Positions 8,353 through 16,246 of a stretch of 64,000 bases of DNA are shown here, piece after piece; the first letter of the stretch is position 1; each line of letters opens with the position of its first letter. Origin of the DNA: Kitasatospora sp. MAA4. GTDB taxonomy: Bacteria > Actinomycetota > Actinomycetes > Streptomycetales > Streptomycetaceae. The stretch is taken from assembly GCF_029893355.1 (NCBI RefSeq), contig NZ_JARZAI010000001.1:310001-374000 (forward strand), read 5' to 3'. The translations under genes and the position numbers were made by a program. Under the pieces are notes generated by a model that made no database searches, was not told where the DNA came from, and saw only the letters and a list, made by a program, of their open reading frames with translations.

Positions 8353-9402
8353 CTACGGGACCAGGCTGTTGGGTGCCGTGTGCGGCAGCCCCAGGCGCTC
8401 ACGGAAGCTGCGGCAGCCCGGGCCCCAGGGGGAGACGAGGCGGCGCGTGCGCAGTTCGGGAACGGCTTCGTCGACGAAGCGGGACAGTTCCGTCGTCACA
8501 TCGGCGAAGACGAGACGGAATCCGTCCACCAGGCCCGTCCGCGCCCGCGCTTCGAGGAAGTCGGCGAAGGCGCGGACATCCCCGATCTGCGCTGCGCCGC
8601 CCGCCTCCCACGCCCACTGTCCGGCCGGCAGCCCGCGGCAGTCCACGAAGAGGTCCGCGATGATCCTGGTTTCGCCCCGGAGTCTCGGACGGGTGCCCGC
8701 GATCCGCTCCAGGCGGCCGAAGACCATGTCCGCGCGGGCTGCCAGCGGCAGATCCTCGTCGGAGGTGATCCGCACCGCCGTCACCGGATGTCCCTGAGGC
8801 GGTCGCGGGACGATCCCGGGGCCCTTCACCTGGAAGTACCTGCCCTGATGGTTCACGGCGCGGATCCTGGCCCGGTCCAGGAACCGCCCGGTGGCGGCGT
8901 CGCGGATCTCGGCACCGTCCTCCCAGCTGTCCCAGAGCCGGGAGACCACCTCGACGAACTCGACAGCCTCCTCGTACCGGCTGGGGAGGTCGCGGGCAGA
9001 CCGATCACCGAAGAGCTGCGCCTCCTCGGCGCTTCTGGACACCTGCACGCACCATCCCGCGCGTCCGGAGCTGACATGATCCAGCGTTGCCAGGGCCTTT
9101 GACACGTGGAAGGGCTCGAGATAGCTCACGGTCGCCGTCGCGACGAGCCCGATCGACGTGGTCTGCGGTGCGACGTGGGCCAGCGTGGCCACCGGGTTCA
9201 ACCGGCTCTGGCAGAGCGGCTGCCGGCCCGGCGCCGAGTCCGACCGGGAGGTGAGGACTTCGCCCAGCGTGACGAAGGCCAGCGATCCCCGCTCGGCCAG
9301 TTTGGCGGCCCGCGCACAGTCGGAGGCGGCGGGCCCCGGCCGCGCGGCGGGCCGTGCGGATTCCGGTTCGCCGATCTCCACGCCCAGGAACACGTGATTC
9401 AT
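8353..9402 (-). CDS. LLM-class flavin-dependent oxidoreductase, short type (copy B1)
   Basis: 349 residues. Luciferase-like features include SIGLVATATVSYLEPFHVSK, LDHVSSGRAGWCVQVSRS and GRYFQVKGPGIVPRPPQGHPV. It is shorter than its neighbours and lacks their GDSEQGREFAA motif, so it is a distinct subfamily. Its closest relative in the window is the gene at 10701-11651 (shared IGLVATxT, AEPFQVARALATLDHLS-like segment, DxMSGRFLDRARxRxxxHxGxxFxxxGPxxVPRPPQGHPV). The gene is separated by 12 and 23 bases from its neighbours and belongs to the same operon. Expected to bind reduced flavin and activate oxygen; the substrate is unknown. Confidence 0.8.
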   Translation of the reverse strand: MNHVFLGVEIGEPESARPAARPGPAASDCARAAKLAERGSLAFVTLGEVLTSRSDSAPGRQPLCQSRLNPVATLAHVAPQTTSIGLVATATVSYLEPFHVSKALATLDHVSSGRAGWCVQVSRSAEEAQLFGDRSARDLPSRYEEAVEFVEVVSRLWDSWEDGAEIRDAATGRFLDRARIRAVNHQGRYFQVKGPGIVPRPPQGHPVTAVRITSDEDLPLAARADMVFGRLERIAGTRPRLRGETRIIADLFVDCRGLPAGQWAWEAGGAAQIGDVRAFADFLEARARTGLVDGFRLVFADVTTELSRFVDEAVPELRTRRLVSPWGPGCRSFRERLGLPHTAPNSLVP

Positions 9403-9414
9403 GGATGTATCCCG

Positions 9415-10704
9415 TCAGGATTGCGTCGATTGTCCGAGGTGGTCGCGCAGGGTCTCGCCGGTGTAGGCGGTGCGGTAACTGCCACGCTCCTGCAGCTCGG
9501 GGACCACTCGGTCGACGAACTCGTCCAGGCCGCCAGGGGCGTACCCGGGTACCAGGACGAATCCGTCCGCGCCGCCCGAACGGACATAGTCGGTCATCTG
9601 CTGCGCCACCCGGGCCGGGGTGCCGACGAAGGGCTTTCCACCGGTCAGTTTCATCACCAGCTGCCGGATGCCGAGGCCGTGTTGGGCAGCGTAGGACCGC
9701 CACTTCTGCGCCCGCGCCGACCTGGCCTCGGCCGCCGCGATACCGGGCCACTCGGACGGGTCCGGTGCGCGCTCCGGGTCGGTGTCGGGCAGTGGCCCGT
9801 CGGGATCGTGGGACGACAGGTCGCGCCCCCAGGTGCGTTCCAGGTAGCAGATCGCCAACTGCGGGCTGATGGCGAGCTCCTGGGCAGCGCGTGCGTTGTC
9901 GCGAGCCTCCTCGTCGGTGTCGCCGAGGGCGAAGGAGACCCCGGGCATGATCTTCACCTGGTCGGCGCCCCGCCCCTGCCGGGCTGTCCGACTGCGGATG
10001 TCGGCGGCGAAGGCGTGACCTGCTCTGCCGCGGTGCCGGCTGTAGACCACATCCGCGTGCGAGGCGGCGAACTCCCGGCCCTGCTCGGAGTCGCCGGCCT
10101 GAATGGTGGGTGGGCACCCCTGCGGTCCGGCGGGGACGGTGAAGTGCCCGCTGATGCGGAACTGGGGACCGTCGTGCTGGAACAGGCCGGGACCGTCCGC
10201 TGCCCGGCTGCGCCACATGGTCCGGGCGGCGCAGACGAACTCGGCTGCCCGCTGGTAGCGGTCGGCATGCGGCAGGTAGCCGCCGCGGCGGAAGTTCTCG
10301 CCGGTCCAGGCGTTGGACGTGGTGACCACGTTCCACCCGCTGCGGCCGTTGGAGAAGTGGTCCAGCGAGGCCAGTCTCCGCGCGACGTCGAACGGTTCGT
10401 TGAAGGTCGCGTTGACGGTCGGGACCAGCCCGATTCGCTCGGTGACGGTGCTCAGGGCTGACAGGACGGTGATCTGATCGAGTTCTCCGGCGGTGCCAAC
10501 TTCCGAGACGGCGCCGCGGTGTTCGGTCAGCCGGGGGTAGTCGGCGAGGAGGAAGAAGTCGAACAGACCGCGCTCCGCGGTGCGGGCCAGGCCGGTGAAG
10601 GTGGCGAAGTCGCTGTGGTCACCGGACCGCGGATCACGCCAGCCGGCCGATTGGTTGGAGGGGAAGAGAGCCGCCAGGTGCATCGCCTTGCCGGTAGTGC
10701 TCAT
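9415..10704 (-). CDS. LLM-class flavin-dependent monooxygenase, NtaA/SnaA/DszA type (copy A2)
   Basis: 429 residues from ATG. It carries the same landmarks as copy A1: HLAALFPSNQ, RIGLVPTVNATFNEPFDVARR, GRSGWNVVTTSNAWTGENFRRGGYLPH, QAGDSEQGREFAASHADVVYS and the C-terminal PGYAPGGLDEFVDRVVPELQERG. Its ATG overlaps the stop of copy B2 in an ATGA overlap, so A2 and B2 are translationally coupled. The pairing of a long and a short monooxygenase, present twice, suggests that each pair works together, perhaps as a two-step oxidation or a heteromer. Substrate unknown. Confidence 0.84.
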   Translation of the reverse strand: MSTTGKAMHLAALFPSNQSAGWRDPRSGDHSDFATFTGLARTAERGLFDFFLLADYPRLTEHRGAVSEVGTAGELDQITVLSALSTVTERIGLVPTVNATFNEPFDVARRLASLDHFSNGRSGWNVVTTSNAWTGENFRRGGYLPHADRYQRAAEFVCAARTMWRSRAADGPGLFQHDGPQFRISGHFTVPAGPQGCPPTIQAGDSEQGREFAASHADVVYSRHRGRAGHAFAADIRSRTARQGRGADQVKIMPGVSFALGDTDEEARDNARAAQELAISPQLAICYLERTWGRDLSSHDPDGPLPDTDPERAPDPSEWPGIAAAEARSARAQKWRSYAAQHGLGIRQLVMKLTGGKPFVGTPARVAQQMTDYVRSGGADGFVLVPGYAPGGLDEFVDRVVPELQERGSYRTAYTGETLRDHLGQSTQS

Positions 10705-11651
10705 CGTGAGGCCGATGCCTTTCGGAGCGGGAACCCGCTGGGCGCCCGGGCGGGTAGGCCGAGCCGCTCGCGCAGCGACCCGCCCGGAGTGCCGGACCGG
10801 GCCGGGTGACGCCGGCGCAGCAGGGGGACGACCTCGTGGACGAGGCGCTCGACGGCACCGGGGAGCGCGGCGGGTCGCACGTGGAAGCCGTCGACGGCCC
10901 CGCACGCGTACACGGCATCGAGTCGAGCGGCGAGTTCGGCGGCGCTTTCGGCGCAGAGCATCTCGACCTCACCGAGGATCCGGACCCCGGCTCCCACGCG
11001 TGCCCGTACCTGCTGCGCCTCGTGGACCTCGGTGAACACCAGATCGGCGCCGCAGGCGGCAGCCGACGAGGAGTGCCGGCCCGGACCGGACGCGAGCACG
11101 GGGTGGCCCTGCGGCGGCCGCGGCACGACGGCCGGGCCCCTGATGCGGAAGTGCTGTCCCACATGGTCGATGTGACGGACCCTGGCGCGGTCCAGGAAAC
11201 GGCCGCTCATGGTGTCGCGGATGACCGCGTCGTCCTGCCAGCTGTCCCACAGCGCGGTGACGACGTCCGTGAACTCGGCTGCCTGCGAGAGCAGTTGACC
11301 GGCCTCCGGCAGGGGCTCGGGGCCGAAGTGCGCGGCTTCGGCCGGCGAGGCCGCCACCCGCGGGCGCCATCCCGCCCGGCCGTGGCTGAGGTGATCGAGA
11401 GTGGCCAGCGCCCGGGCGACCTGGAAGGGCTCGGCGTACGTGGTCGTCACCGTCGCCACCAGGCCGATCGTGCGAGTCGCCGGTGCGACGGCGGCCAGCG
11501 CGGTCACCGCGTCCGGTTGCCCGTCCGGCACTGCGGTCAGGGCCAGGGAGTCGTCGAGCGTGACGAAGTCCAGGCCTGCCCGCTCGGCCGCGACGGCCAG
11601 TCGCCGCAGGTGCCGCCACCCGACACCGTCGACGGCCACACCGAGCAACAT
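10701..11651 (-). CDS. LLM-class flavin-dependent oxidoreductase, short type (copy B2)
   Basis: 316 residues from ATG. Begins LLGVAVDGVGWRHLRRLA, then TIGLVATVTTTYAEPFQVAR, LDHLSHGRAGWRPRVAASPA and the FLDRARVRHIDHVGQHF and VVPRPPQGHPV segments shared with copy B1. First of the four monooxygenase genes to be transcribed; it follows the kinase-like gene after about 165 bases. Predicted reduced-flavin-dependent oxygenase or oxidoreductase acting in the peptide pathway, by context. Confidence 0.8.
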   Translation of the reverse strand: MLLGVAVDGVGWRHLRRLAVAAERAGLDFVTLDDSLALTAVPDGQPDAVTALAAVAPATRTIGLVATVTTTYAEPFQVARALATLDHLSHGRAGWRPRVAASPAEAAHFGPEPLPEAGQLLSQAAEFTDVVTALWDSWQDDAVIRDTMSGRFLDRARVRHIDHVGQHFRIRGPAVVPRPPQGHPVLASGPGRHSSSAAACGADLVFTEVHEAQQVRARVGAGVRILGEVEMLCAESAAELAARLDAVYACGAVDGFHVRPAALPGAVERLVHEVVPLLRRRHPARSGTPGGSLRERLGLPARAPSGFPLRKASASR

Positions 11652-11815
11652 CCGGACTCCTTACCGGGCAGTCCCGCGCCGGGTCGCCCTCCTGCCCGCA
11701 GCCTAGGCCGGGAGGCCCCCGGCGGTCCGTCCCAGCAGCCGGATGGCACCGCTCCCGGCCACCGCGGCCCGCACGCTTGCACGGATGCGTGCGACGGAGC
11801 CGCCGAGGCCGACGA

Positions 11816-12832
11816 TCAAGCCCCGACCAGCACGTTCGCCACCTGCTCCGGGTGTCCGGACCACCAGGAGAGCAGCAGGCTGTCCATGGCGAACAGGTGG
11901 TCCCGGGTGCGGTCGTGGCGCCGGTAGTGCCGCTCGAGGTGGCGCAGGTCGCAGGCACGCTGCCACCAGAGGAACTCGGCCGCGTCGGCCAACTGCCGGT
12001 CGGAGAGCGGCGACAGGGCGCGGTATCCGGCGACGAAGGCGGCAGCCTGCGTGGTGGCGAGCCCCCGGCGATCACGGGAGGGGAAGAGCAGCATCACCGA
12101 GCGCACCACCTCATGGGCGTAGGCCCGGGTCGTGAGTGCGTCGAAGTCCAGGACGGCGGCGATCCGGCCGCCGTGCCACAGCACGTTGGCCGTGTGCAGG
12201 TCGCCGTGGATCCAGCCTGCTGCTCCCGGCTCCGGCAGGCTCGGCGGCCGAGGTGGGCGGGCCGCCTCCAGCAGGGCGCGGCGGCCCGGCAGACACGCGA
12301 GGACGAACCGGTCGAAGGCATCGCGGTCGGGCTTGCGGGCGGCCAGTGGCAGGAACGCGTCGACGGCGCGCAGGGCCGCGTTCCGGTCGGCTGCCGCAGG
12401 GGTCTCGGGGGTGCTCGAAGGCAGCACCTGCGCCAACTCGTGATGGACGCGCGCCAGTTGCCCGCCGAGCGCGCGTGCCTGCCCGGGGCTCATCACCCAT
12501 CCGGGAAGGTGGCGACCCTCCACCCAGGGGTACAGCGCGAACAGGCCGCCCGCCGCCTCGACCAGGGTGCGTCCGTCCGGCGTTGCCAAGGGTGCGGCAA
12601 CCGGCAGACCGCGCTCGTGCAGGGCACGCACCGCCTGGTGCTGGCGTCGAATCTGTTCCGGTTCCGCGCCCAGGGACTGCTTGACGAACAGGTGCCCTCG
12701 CCGACCGGTCTCCACCTGCCAGCAACGGTTCGTCAGTCCCACCGTGACGGGGTGAACCGCGACGACTCCACTCAGGCCGAGCCTGCGCAGCACCACGTCC
12801 GGCAGCGGCACGGAGGCCGCCGAGTCATCCAT
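11816..12832 (-). CDS. aminoglycoside-phosphotransferase-family kinase-like protein
   Basis: 338 residues. It has the APH/choline-kinase fold: a nucleotide-loop region VTVGLTNRCWQVETGRRGHLFVK, the catalytic HGDLHTANVLW (about 207-217) and the metal-binding DFDALT. These enzymes phosphorylate small molecules or, in several RiPP pathways (class V lanthipeptide and thioamitide clusters), Ser/Thr of a precursor peptide. Precursor 1 and 2 cores have no Ser or Thr, so a leader-binding role, a small-molecule substrate or self-protection are all possible. It is the promoter-proximal gene of the leftward operon and is divergent from precursor 2. Confidence 0.8.
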   Translation of the reverse strand: MDDSAASVPLPDVVLRRLGLSGVVAVHPVTVGLTNRCWQVETGRRGHLFVKQSLGAEPEQIRRQHQAVRALHERGLPVAAPLATPDGRTLVEAAGGLFALYPWVEGRHLPGWVMSPGQARALGGQLARVHHELAQVLPSSTPETPAAADRNAALRAVDAFLPLAARKPDRDAFDRFVLACLPGRRALLEAARPPRPPSLPEPGAAGWIHGDLHTANVLWHGGRIAAVLDFDALTTRAYAHEVVRSVMLLFPSRDRRGLATTQAAAFVAGYRALSPLSDRQLADAAEFLWWQRACDLRHLERHYRRHDRTRDHLFAMDSLLLSWWSGHPEQVANVLVGA

Positions 12833-12984
12833 CGCCCGCTCCGGTGTTCGTCGGGTCAGGCCGGAAACGGCCTCGGTGCGGCCATTCTCCGGGGGACGCG
12901 GACACGAGGTCCAGGACAGTGATGTGGTCCGAGAACAACCGTGGCACGAACTGCCGGAACGGTTCGGCTACAGCGGTGCAGATA

Positions 12985-13041
12985 CCTGAGCAAGTGTCGG
13001 AGAATTCTTGTGCCTCCTGTTCCGTGAGCCCTAGGTTCGAA
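12985..13041 (+). promoter_or_regulatory. 57-bp conserved promoter block upstream of precursor 2
   Basis: This block matches, without gaps and at 50 of 57 positions, a block on the opposite strand at 18547-18603, and both lie outside coding regions. It reads CCTGAGCAAG, then TCGGAGAAT, then a candidate -35 TTGTGC and a candidate -10 TAGGTT separated by 18 bases, ending CCTAGGTTCGAA. CTC and GAG half-sites face each other within the spacer (CTCC and GGAG in the second copy). A long spacer holding a dyad is the usual MerR-type promoter layout, and a MerR gene is in the cluster. Proposed site for that regulator. Confidence 0.65.
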
Positions 13042-13122
13042 ACGTCTCACCGAGCGAGAGGCTGCCGGGAATTCCCCGGGCCTTTCCGTCGGAAAACACC
13101 CGGAACCCCCTTGGGAGTAATC

Positions 13123-13230
13123 ATGAGCGACACCCAGAACGTCACCCCTCAGACCGCGTCGGACGAGTTCAGTGCCGAGGTCGACGACGAGGACCTGGAG
13201 GCCATCTCGGGCGGCGAGCTGGTCATCTGA
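13123..13230 (+). CDS. RiPP precursor peptide 2, double-glycine leader with four-residue core
   Basis: A 35-residue acidic peptide; ATG is preceded by GGGAG at seven bases. It ends DDEDLEAISGGELVI. The leader end DEDLEAISGG is close to DEDLEGIAGG of precursor 1, and both peptides finish in Val-Ile, so they are relatives. Removal of the leader after GG leaves ELVI, one of the shortest conceivable RiPP cores. It is transcribed away from the main operon, followed by a hairpin and then a JmjC-type oxygenase, which may hydroxylate it. No Cys, Ser, Thr, Trp or Tyr is present after GG. Confidence 0.82.
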   Translation: MSDTQNVTPQTASDEFSAEVDDEDLEAISGGELVI

Positions 13231-13242
13231 CGTTCGCTCCCC

Positions 13243-13281
13243 CCGGTCGGGTGCCGGCACCTGTCGCAGGCACCCGACCGG
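13243..13281 (+). terminator. stem-loop between precursor 2 and the JmjC-type gene (attenuator)
   Basis: A perfect 13-bp inverted repeat, CCGGTCGGGTGCC and GGCACCCGACCGG, with a 13-base loop, 12 bases after the precursor stop. No T-tract follows. Same position and probable function as the hairpin after precursor 1. Confidence 0.7.
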
Positions 13282-13328
13282 TCGTCCACTCGTCAGCCCC
13301 GGTCCCGCTACGGAAGGCCCACTCCCCG

Positions 13329-14249
13329 ATGGAAACTCTCCGGTCCCTGGTGGGCGACCCCGTACCGTTCCTGGCGACGGTGTGGCGTCGCCAGGCGTGC
13401 CTGCTGCGCCCGCCGACACCGCTCGCCCCACCGGTCACCCTGGCAGACGTCGACGCCGCCCTGGCCTCGGGCCTGCTGCGCCGCCCCTACCTCGAACTCG
13501 TCTCCGCCGGACAGCCCCTGGACCAGGGCGACTACACCAGCGCCCGCAGCGTCATGGGCCACGACTTCGGCGGCTACGCCGACCCTGCCAAGGTCATGCG
13601 ACAGCTCGATGCCGGCGCCACCCTGCTGATGCGCAAAATCGAGCACTGGCACTCCGGGGCAGCCGCACTCACCGACCGCCTCGGTGCCGAACTGGGCCGA
13701 CGTATCGAGGCCTTCCTCTTCGTCACCCCGCCCGGCCGGCAGGGGTTGAGCCCCCACCGGGACGACGCGGACGTCTTCGTGCTGCAACTGCACGGCAGCA
13801 AACGGTGGCAGGTTCACGCGGTCCCCGAGGACGGGCACTGGCAGGCCGACCCCGAGCCGGACCCGGGCCCCGTCCGGCTGGAGACCACGGCACACGCCGG
13901 CGAGGTGCTCTACATCCCCCGCGGCGCACCGCACTCGGCCGTCGGACACACCGCCGGGCTGTCCTTCCACCTGTCGCTGACCGTCCGCCAGCCCGGCACC
14001 GCCGACCTGCGCACCGCGCTGGCCCGCCGCCTGAACGACGGGCTCGACCTGCCCCGCCTGCCGGTGGACCCGGCAGAGCTGCGCCGCACCGCGGCCGAGC
14101 TGCTCGACCACTACCGGGAGCAGCTGGCCGCACTCACCCCGGAAGACCTGTGCGCCGCCGCGGAAACCGTCCCGCGGCCGGGCACCGGTACCGCAGCACC
14201 CGAGCCCGCCCGAACCCTGACGGGCCTGGCGGCAACTCTCCAGAGCTAA
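13329..14249 (+). CDS. JmjC-domain cupin oxygenase (ROX-type 2-oxoglutarate/Fe(II) hydroxylase)
   Basis: 306 residues. The iron triad is visible as HRD in GLSPHRDDADVFVLQLHGSK (H about 144, D about 146) with the distal His in YIPRGAPHSAVGH (about 201). The N-terminal FLATVWRRQACLLRP and the helical C-terminus match bacterial ribosomal-oxygenase-like JmjC proteins, which hydroxylate protein side chains. Being directly downstream of precursor 2 with only a hairpin between, its likely substrate is a peptide, for example the beta-carbon of a core Leu, Val or Ile. The ATG was chosen for length and a GGAAG upstream, though spacing is long; a GTG at about 13251 is an alternative. The end overlaps the convergent gene by four bases. 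Confidence 0.82.
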   Translation: METLRSLVGDPVPFLATVWRRQACLLRPPTPLAPPVTLADVDAALASGLLRRPYLELVSAGQPLDQGDYTSARSVMGHDFGGYADPAKVMRQLDAGATLLMRKIEHWHSGAAALTDRLGAELGRRIEAFLFVTPPGRQGLSPHRDDADVFVLQLHGSKRWQVHAVPEDGHWQADPEPDPGPVRLETTAHAGEVLYIPRGAPHSAVGHTAGLSFHLSLTVRQPGTADLRTALARRLNDGLDLPRLPVDPAELRRTAAELLDHYREQLAALTPEDLCAAAETVPRPGTGTAAPEPARTLTGLAATLQS

Positions 14250-14605
14250 CCGATTCCCGGAAACCCCGGAAACCCCGGAGTTCCCACCCCGGCCACCAGC
14301 GCATCCAGTTCCTCCTCCGCGAGATCCCGCGCGTCGAGCGGATCGGGATGGGGCACGAACAGCGTGAGCCGGCCACTGACCGCTGCCTCCTCCCACGACC
14401 GGATCTGGGCGGCCATCACCTCCGACACCGCAGGCCGGTCACGGACGACGACCACGGCCGTTCCCACCGGCACCCGAATGCCGTGCTCGGCGAGCAGGAC
14501 GCGCGGGTCCTGGGCCAGTAGCCGTTCCCGGCCCGGATCGGACCACACGGCGGCCACCAACGCGCTGTAACCGGAGGCGAAAGCGGTGCGTTCGGTGGAG
14601 TGCAT
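14246..14605 (-). CDS. NHLP-leader RiPP precursor with PGFPGFPGIG tail
   Basis: A 119-residue protein starting at ATG after AGAGGA. The middle part (DPRVLLAEHGIRVPVGTAVVVVRD) is the nitrile-hydratase-alpha-like NHLP leader pattern of a long helical leader followed by a hydrophobic strand. It ends DLAEEELDALVAGVGTPGFPGFPGIG: an ELDALVAG leader end followed by a core rich in Gly, Pro and Phe with a short PGF repeat. It follows the SagB-like gene by 62 bases on the same strand and is convergent with the JmjC gene. NHLP precursors are partners of exactly the type of exporter found at the left edge. Alternative view: a helper protein carrying an NHLP-like domain rather than a substrate. Confidence 0.75.
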   Translation of the reverse strand: MHSTERTAFASGYSALVAAVWSDPGRERLLAQDPRVLLAEHGIRVPVGTAVVVVRDRPAVSEVMAAQIRSWEEAAVSGRLTLFVPHPDPLDARDLAEEELDALVAGVGTPGFPGFPGIG

Positions 14606-14667
14606 GGCACGGTCCTCTGCTCTCAGTTTGCGGACGGCTCTCTGTCTGCGGACGGCGGGCGCGAACC

Positions 14668-16137
14668 TCATGCCGGCTCCTGACCGTCGGGCGGGCAGGA
14701 GCCGAGGGCGAACTCGGCGATGGCCGGCTCGGCCAGCGTGTCCAGACCGGCCAGCGCGGAGAAGGAGGCGGCGTCACCCGCACCGAGGGCGCAGGGAGCC
14801 AGGCCCATGTCCGTGGCGACCAGATACATCCAGGCGGTCAGGATCCCGGAGTCCTTGAGCGCCAGCGCGTACGGGATCCCCTCGTACTTGCGCATCAACG
14901 CTCCGACCCGGGCGGTGATCACGAACAGGACCTGCGGCGGGCCCGGCATGGCGGCCGTCGCACGGGCGAACGACAGCATCCGCTCGGTCTCGGGCCCGGG
15001 CGCGGCGACCGTCGCCAGGCGATGCTGCGCCGAGTCGTAGTGGTAGAGGCCGCCGGGCAGGCCCGCGCACCGCGAGACCAGGGGGTAGATCTCCAGCTCG
15101 CCGAGACCGCCCGCGCCCGGATAGGGCCGAACGCCGTTCAGCCGGCCTTCGCTGTCACGGAGTTCGAGGCGCTGAACCCGGTGGAGGAACTCGCCGAGCT
15201 GCCCCACGGTCACCGGCCGGCTGTCATCGTGCCGTCGCACGCTGCGGCGCCGCGACATCACCGCCGCCAGGGAGCCGGACGGCAGCGAGCCGGACGCCAG
15301 GGTGACGCGAGGGGGTGTGGGCAGCGTGACCGAGGGGCGGCCGTCGACGGCGGCCGTCTGCGCGAGGTCCGCCTCCAGCAGACCGCGGAAGCGATCGGTC
15401 GCGCCGATCGGCGCCGCGTGGCGCTCCGGGCGGGAGCGGTCGTGCAGCCAGAGTTCCTCCGCCGACCAGAGGGCCATCGGTGCCGCACGGGTCTCGGCCT
15501 CGGCTTCCTCCGGGGTCAGCAGCAGGCGGGCGGAGAGCAACTCGTCCAGCAGGAGTCCCGCTGCCGGCTTCTCGAATCCCAGCTCCTCGGCTACTTCGCC
15601 GAGGCCGATCTCCTCCGCGCAGGCGCGGGCCAGGACAGCGGTCAGCCGGAACTGCGGGCAACTGATCCCGACGGTGCTGAGCGGCGAGTACGCCACCATC
15701 CGGCCCTGCTCGGCACGCAGCACCGCGAACCTGGACAGCCGGTAGACCGCCCCGGGGCTGTGGCGGCGCTGAGGCGGAACGCTCTGGGCACCGATCCGGC
15801 GGGGCACGACGTCCAGCACGGCACGGGTTCCGATCGAGACCCGGCGCTCCAGCCAGGAGTGCAGCAGCAGTCGACGCACCAGCAACTGGGCCGGCAGCAG
15901 CCGCGAGTCGCCTTCCAATCCGGTGACGAGCTGGGCGATCTGCAGGTCACTCAGCCAGTTCTCCACCATCCGCAACAGCACGGCGCGGCGTCCTGCCTCC
16001 AGCCCGGGCAGGCGCAGCCGGTAGCGGGACTGCTCGATGACAAGGCAGCCGCCCGGTTCCTCGGTCAACCGGGCATCGACACGCAGCCGGTAGCTCTCGG
16101 ACCTGAGGGTGCCTGGAACGGAAAGAGTGCGGTTCAC
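14668..16137 (-). CDS. SagB-type dehydrogenase (nitroreductase fold)
   Basis: 489 residues. The C-terminal 200 residues are an FMN nitroreductase-like domain: AAVMSRRRSVRRH, YPGAGGLGELEIYP, GLYHYD, KYEGIPYALALKDSGILTAW and IAEFALGSCP. This is the SagB/ThcOx arrangement. The N-terminal 270 residues are an extra helical domain. SagB enzymes oxidise azolines to azoles after a YcaO cyclodehydratase, but no YcaO gene is in the window and precursors 1 and 2 lack Cys/Ser/Thr cores, so a different oxidation, such as alpha-beta desaturation, is possible. It starts at GTG after GGAAG and lies between the MerR gene and the NHLP precursor on one strand. Confidence 0.82.
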   Translation of the reverse strand: MNRTLSVPGTLRSESYRLRVDARLTEEPGGCLVIEQSRYRLRLPGLEAGRRAVLLRMVENWLSDLQIAQLVTGLEGDSRLLPAQLLVRRLLLHSWLERRVSIGTRAVLDVVPRRIGAQSVPPQRRHSPGAVYRLSRFAVLRAEQGRMVAYSPLSTVGISCPQFRLTAVLARACAEEIGLGEVAEELGFEKPAAGLLLDELLSARLLLTPEEAEAETRAAPMALWSAEELWLHDRSRPERHAAPIGATDRFRGLLEADLAQTAAVDGRPSVTLPTPPRVTLASGSLPSGSLAAVMSRRRSVRRHDDSRPVTVGQLGEFLHRVQRLELRDSEGRLNGVRPYPGAGGLGELEIYPLVSRCAGLPGGLYHYDSAQHRLATVAAPGPETERMLSFARATAAMPGPPQVLFVITARVGALMRKYEGIPYALALKDSGILTAWMYLVATDMGLAPCALGAGDAASFSALAGLDTLAEPAIAEFALGSCPPDGQEPA

Positions 16138-16246
16138 TGGTTTTCATGCTTCCGGTACTGGGACGGCCGTGCGGCACGTCGGCAGGGACTGTGGACCAGG
16201 CGGACCAGGTCGACCAGGGAATTCAGACGCACGAGCAGGGCCGCGC

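Noticed and set aside
6740..13230. Lanthipeptide interpretation of the GG-leader peptides
   Set aside because: No LanB/LanC/LanM/LanKC gene seen and no Cys/Ser/Thr after the leader.
14668..16137. Azole-forming (TOMM) cluster based on the SagB-like gene
   Set aside because: No YcaO cyclodehydratase is in the window and the GG-leader cores lack Cys, Ser and Thr. The left edge could hide one, so only an azole role within this window is rejected.
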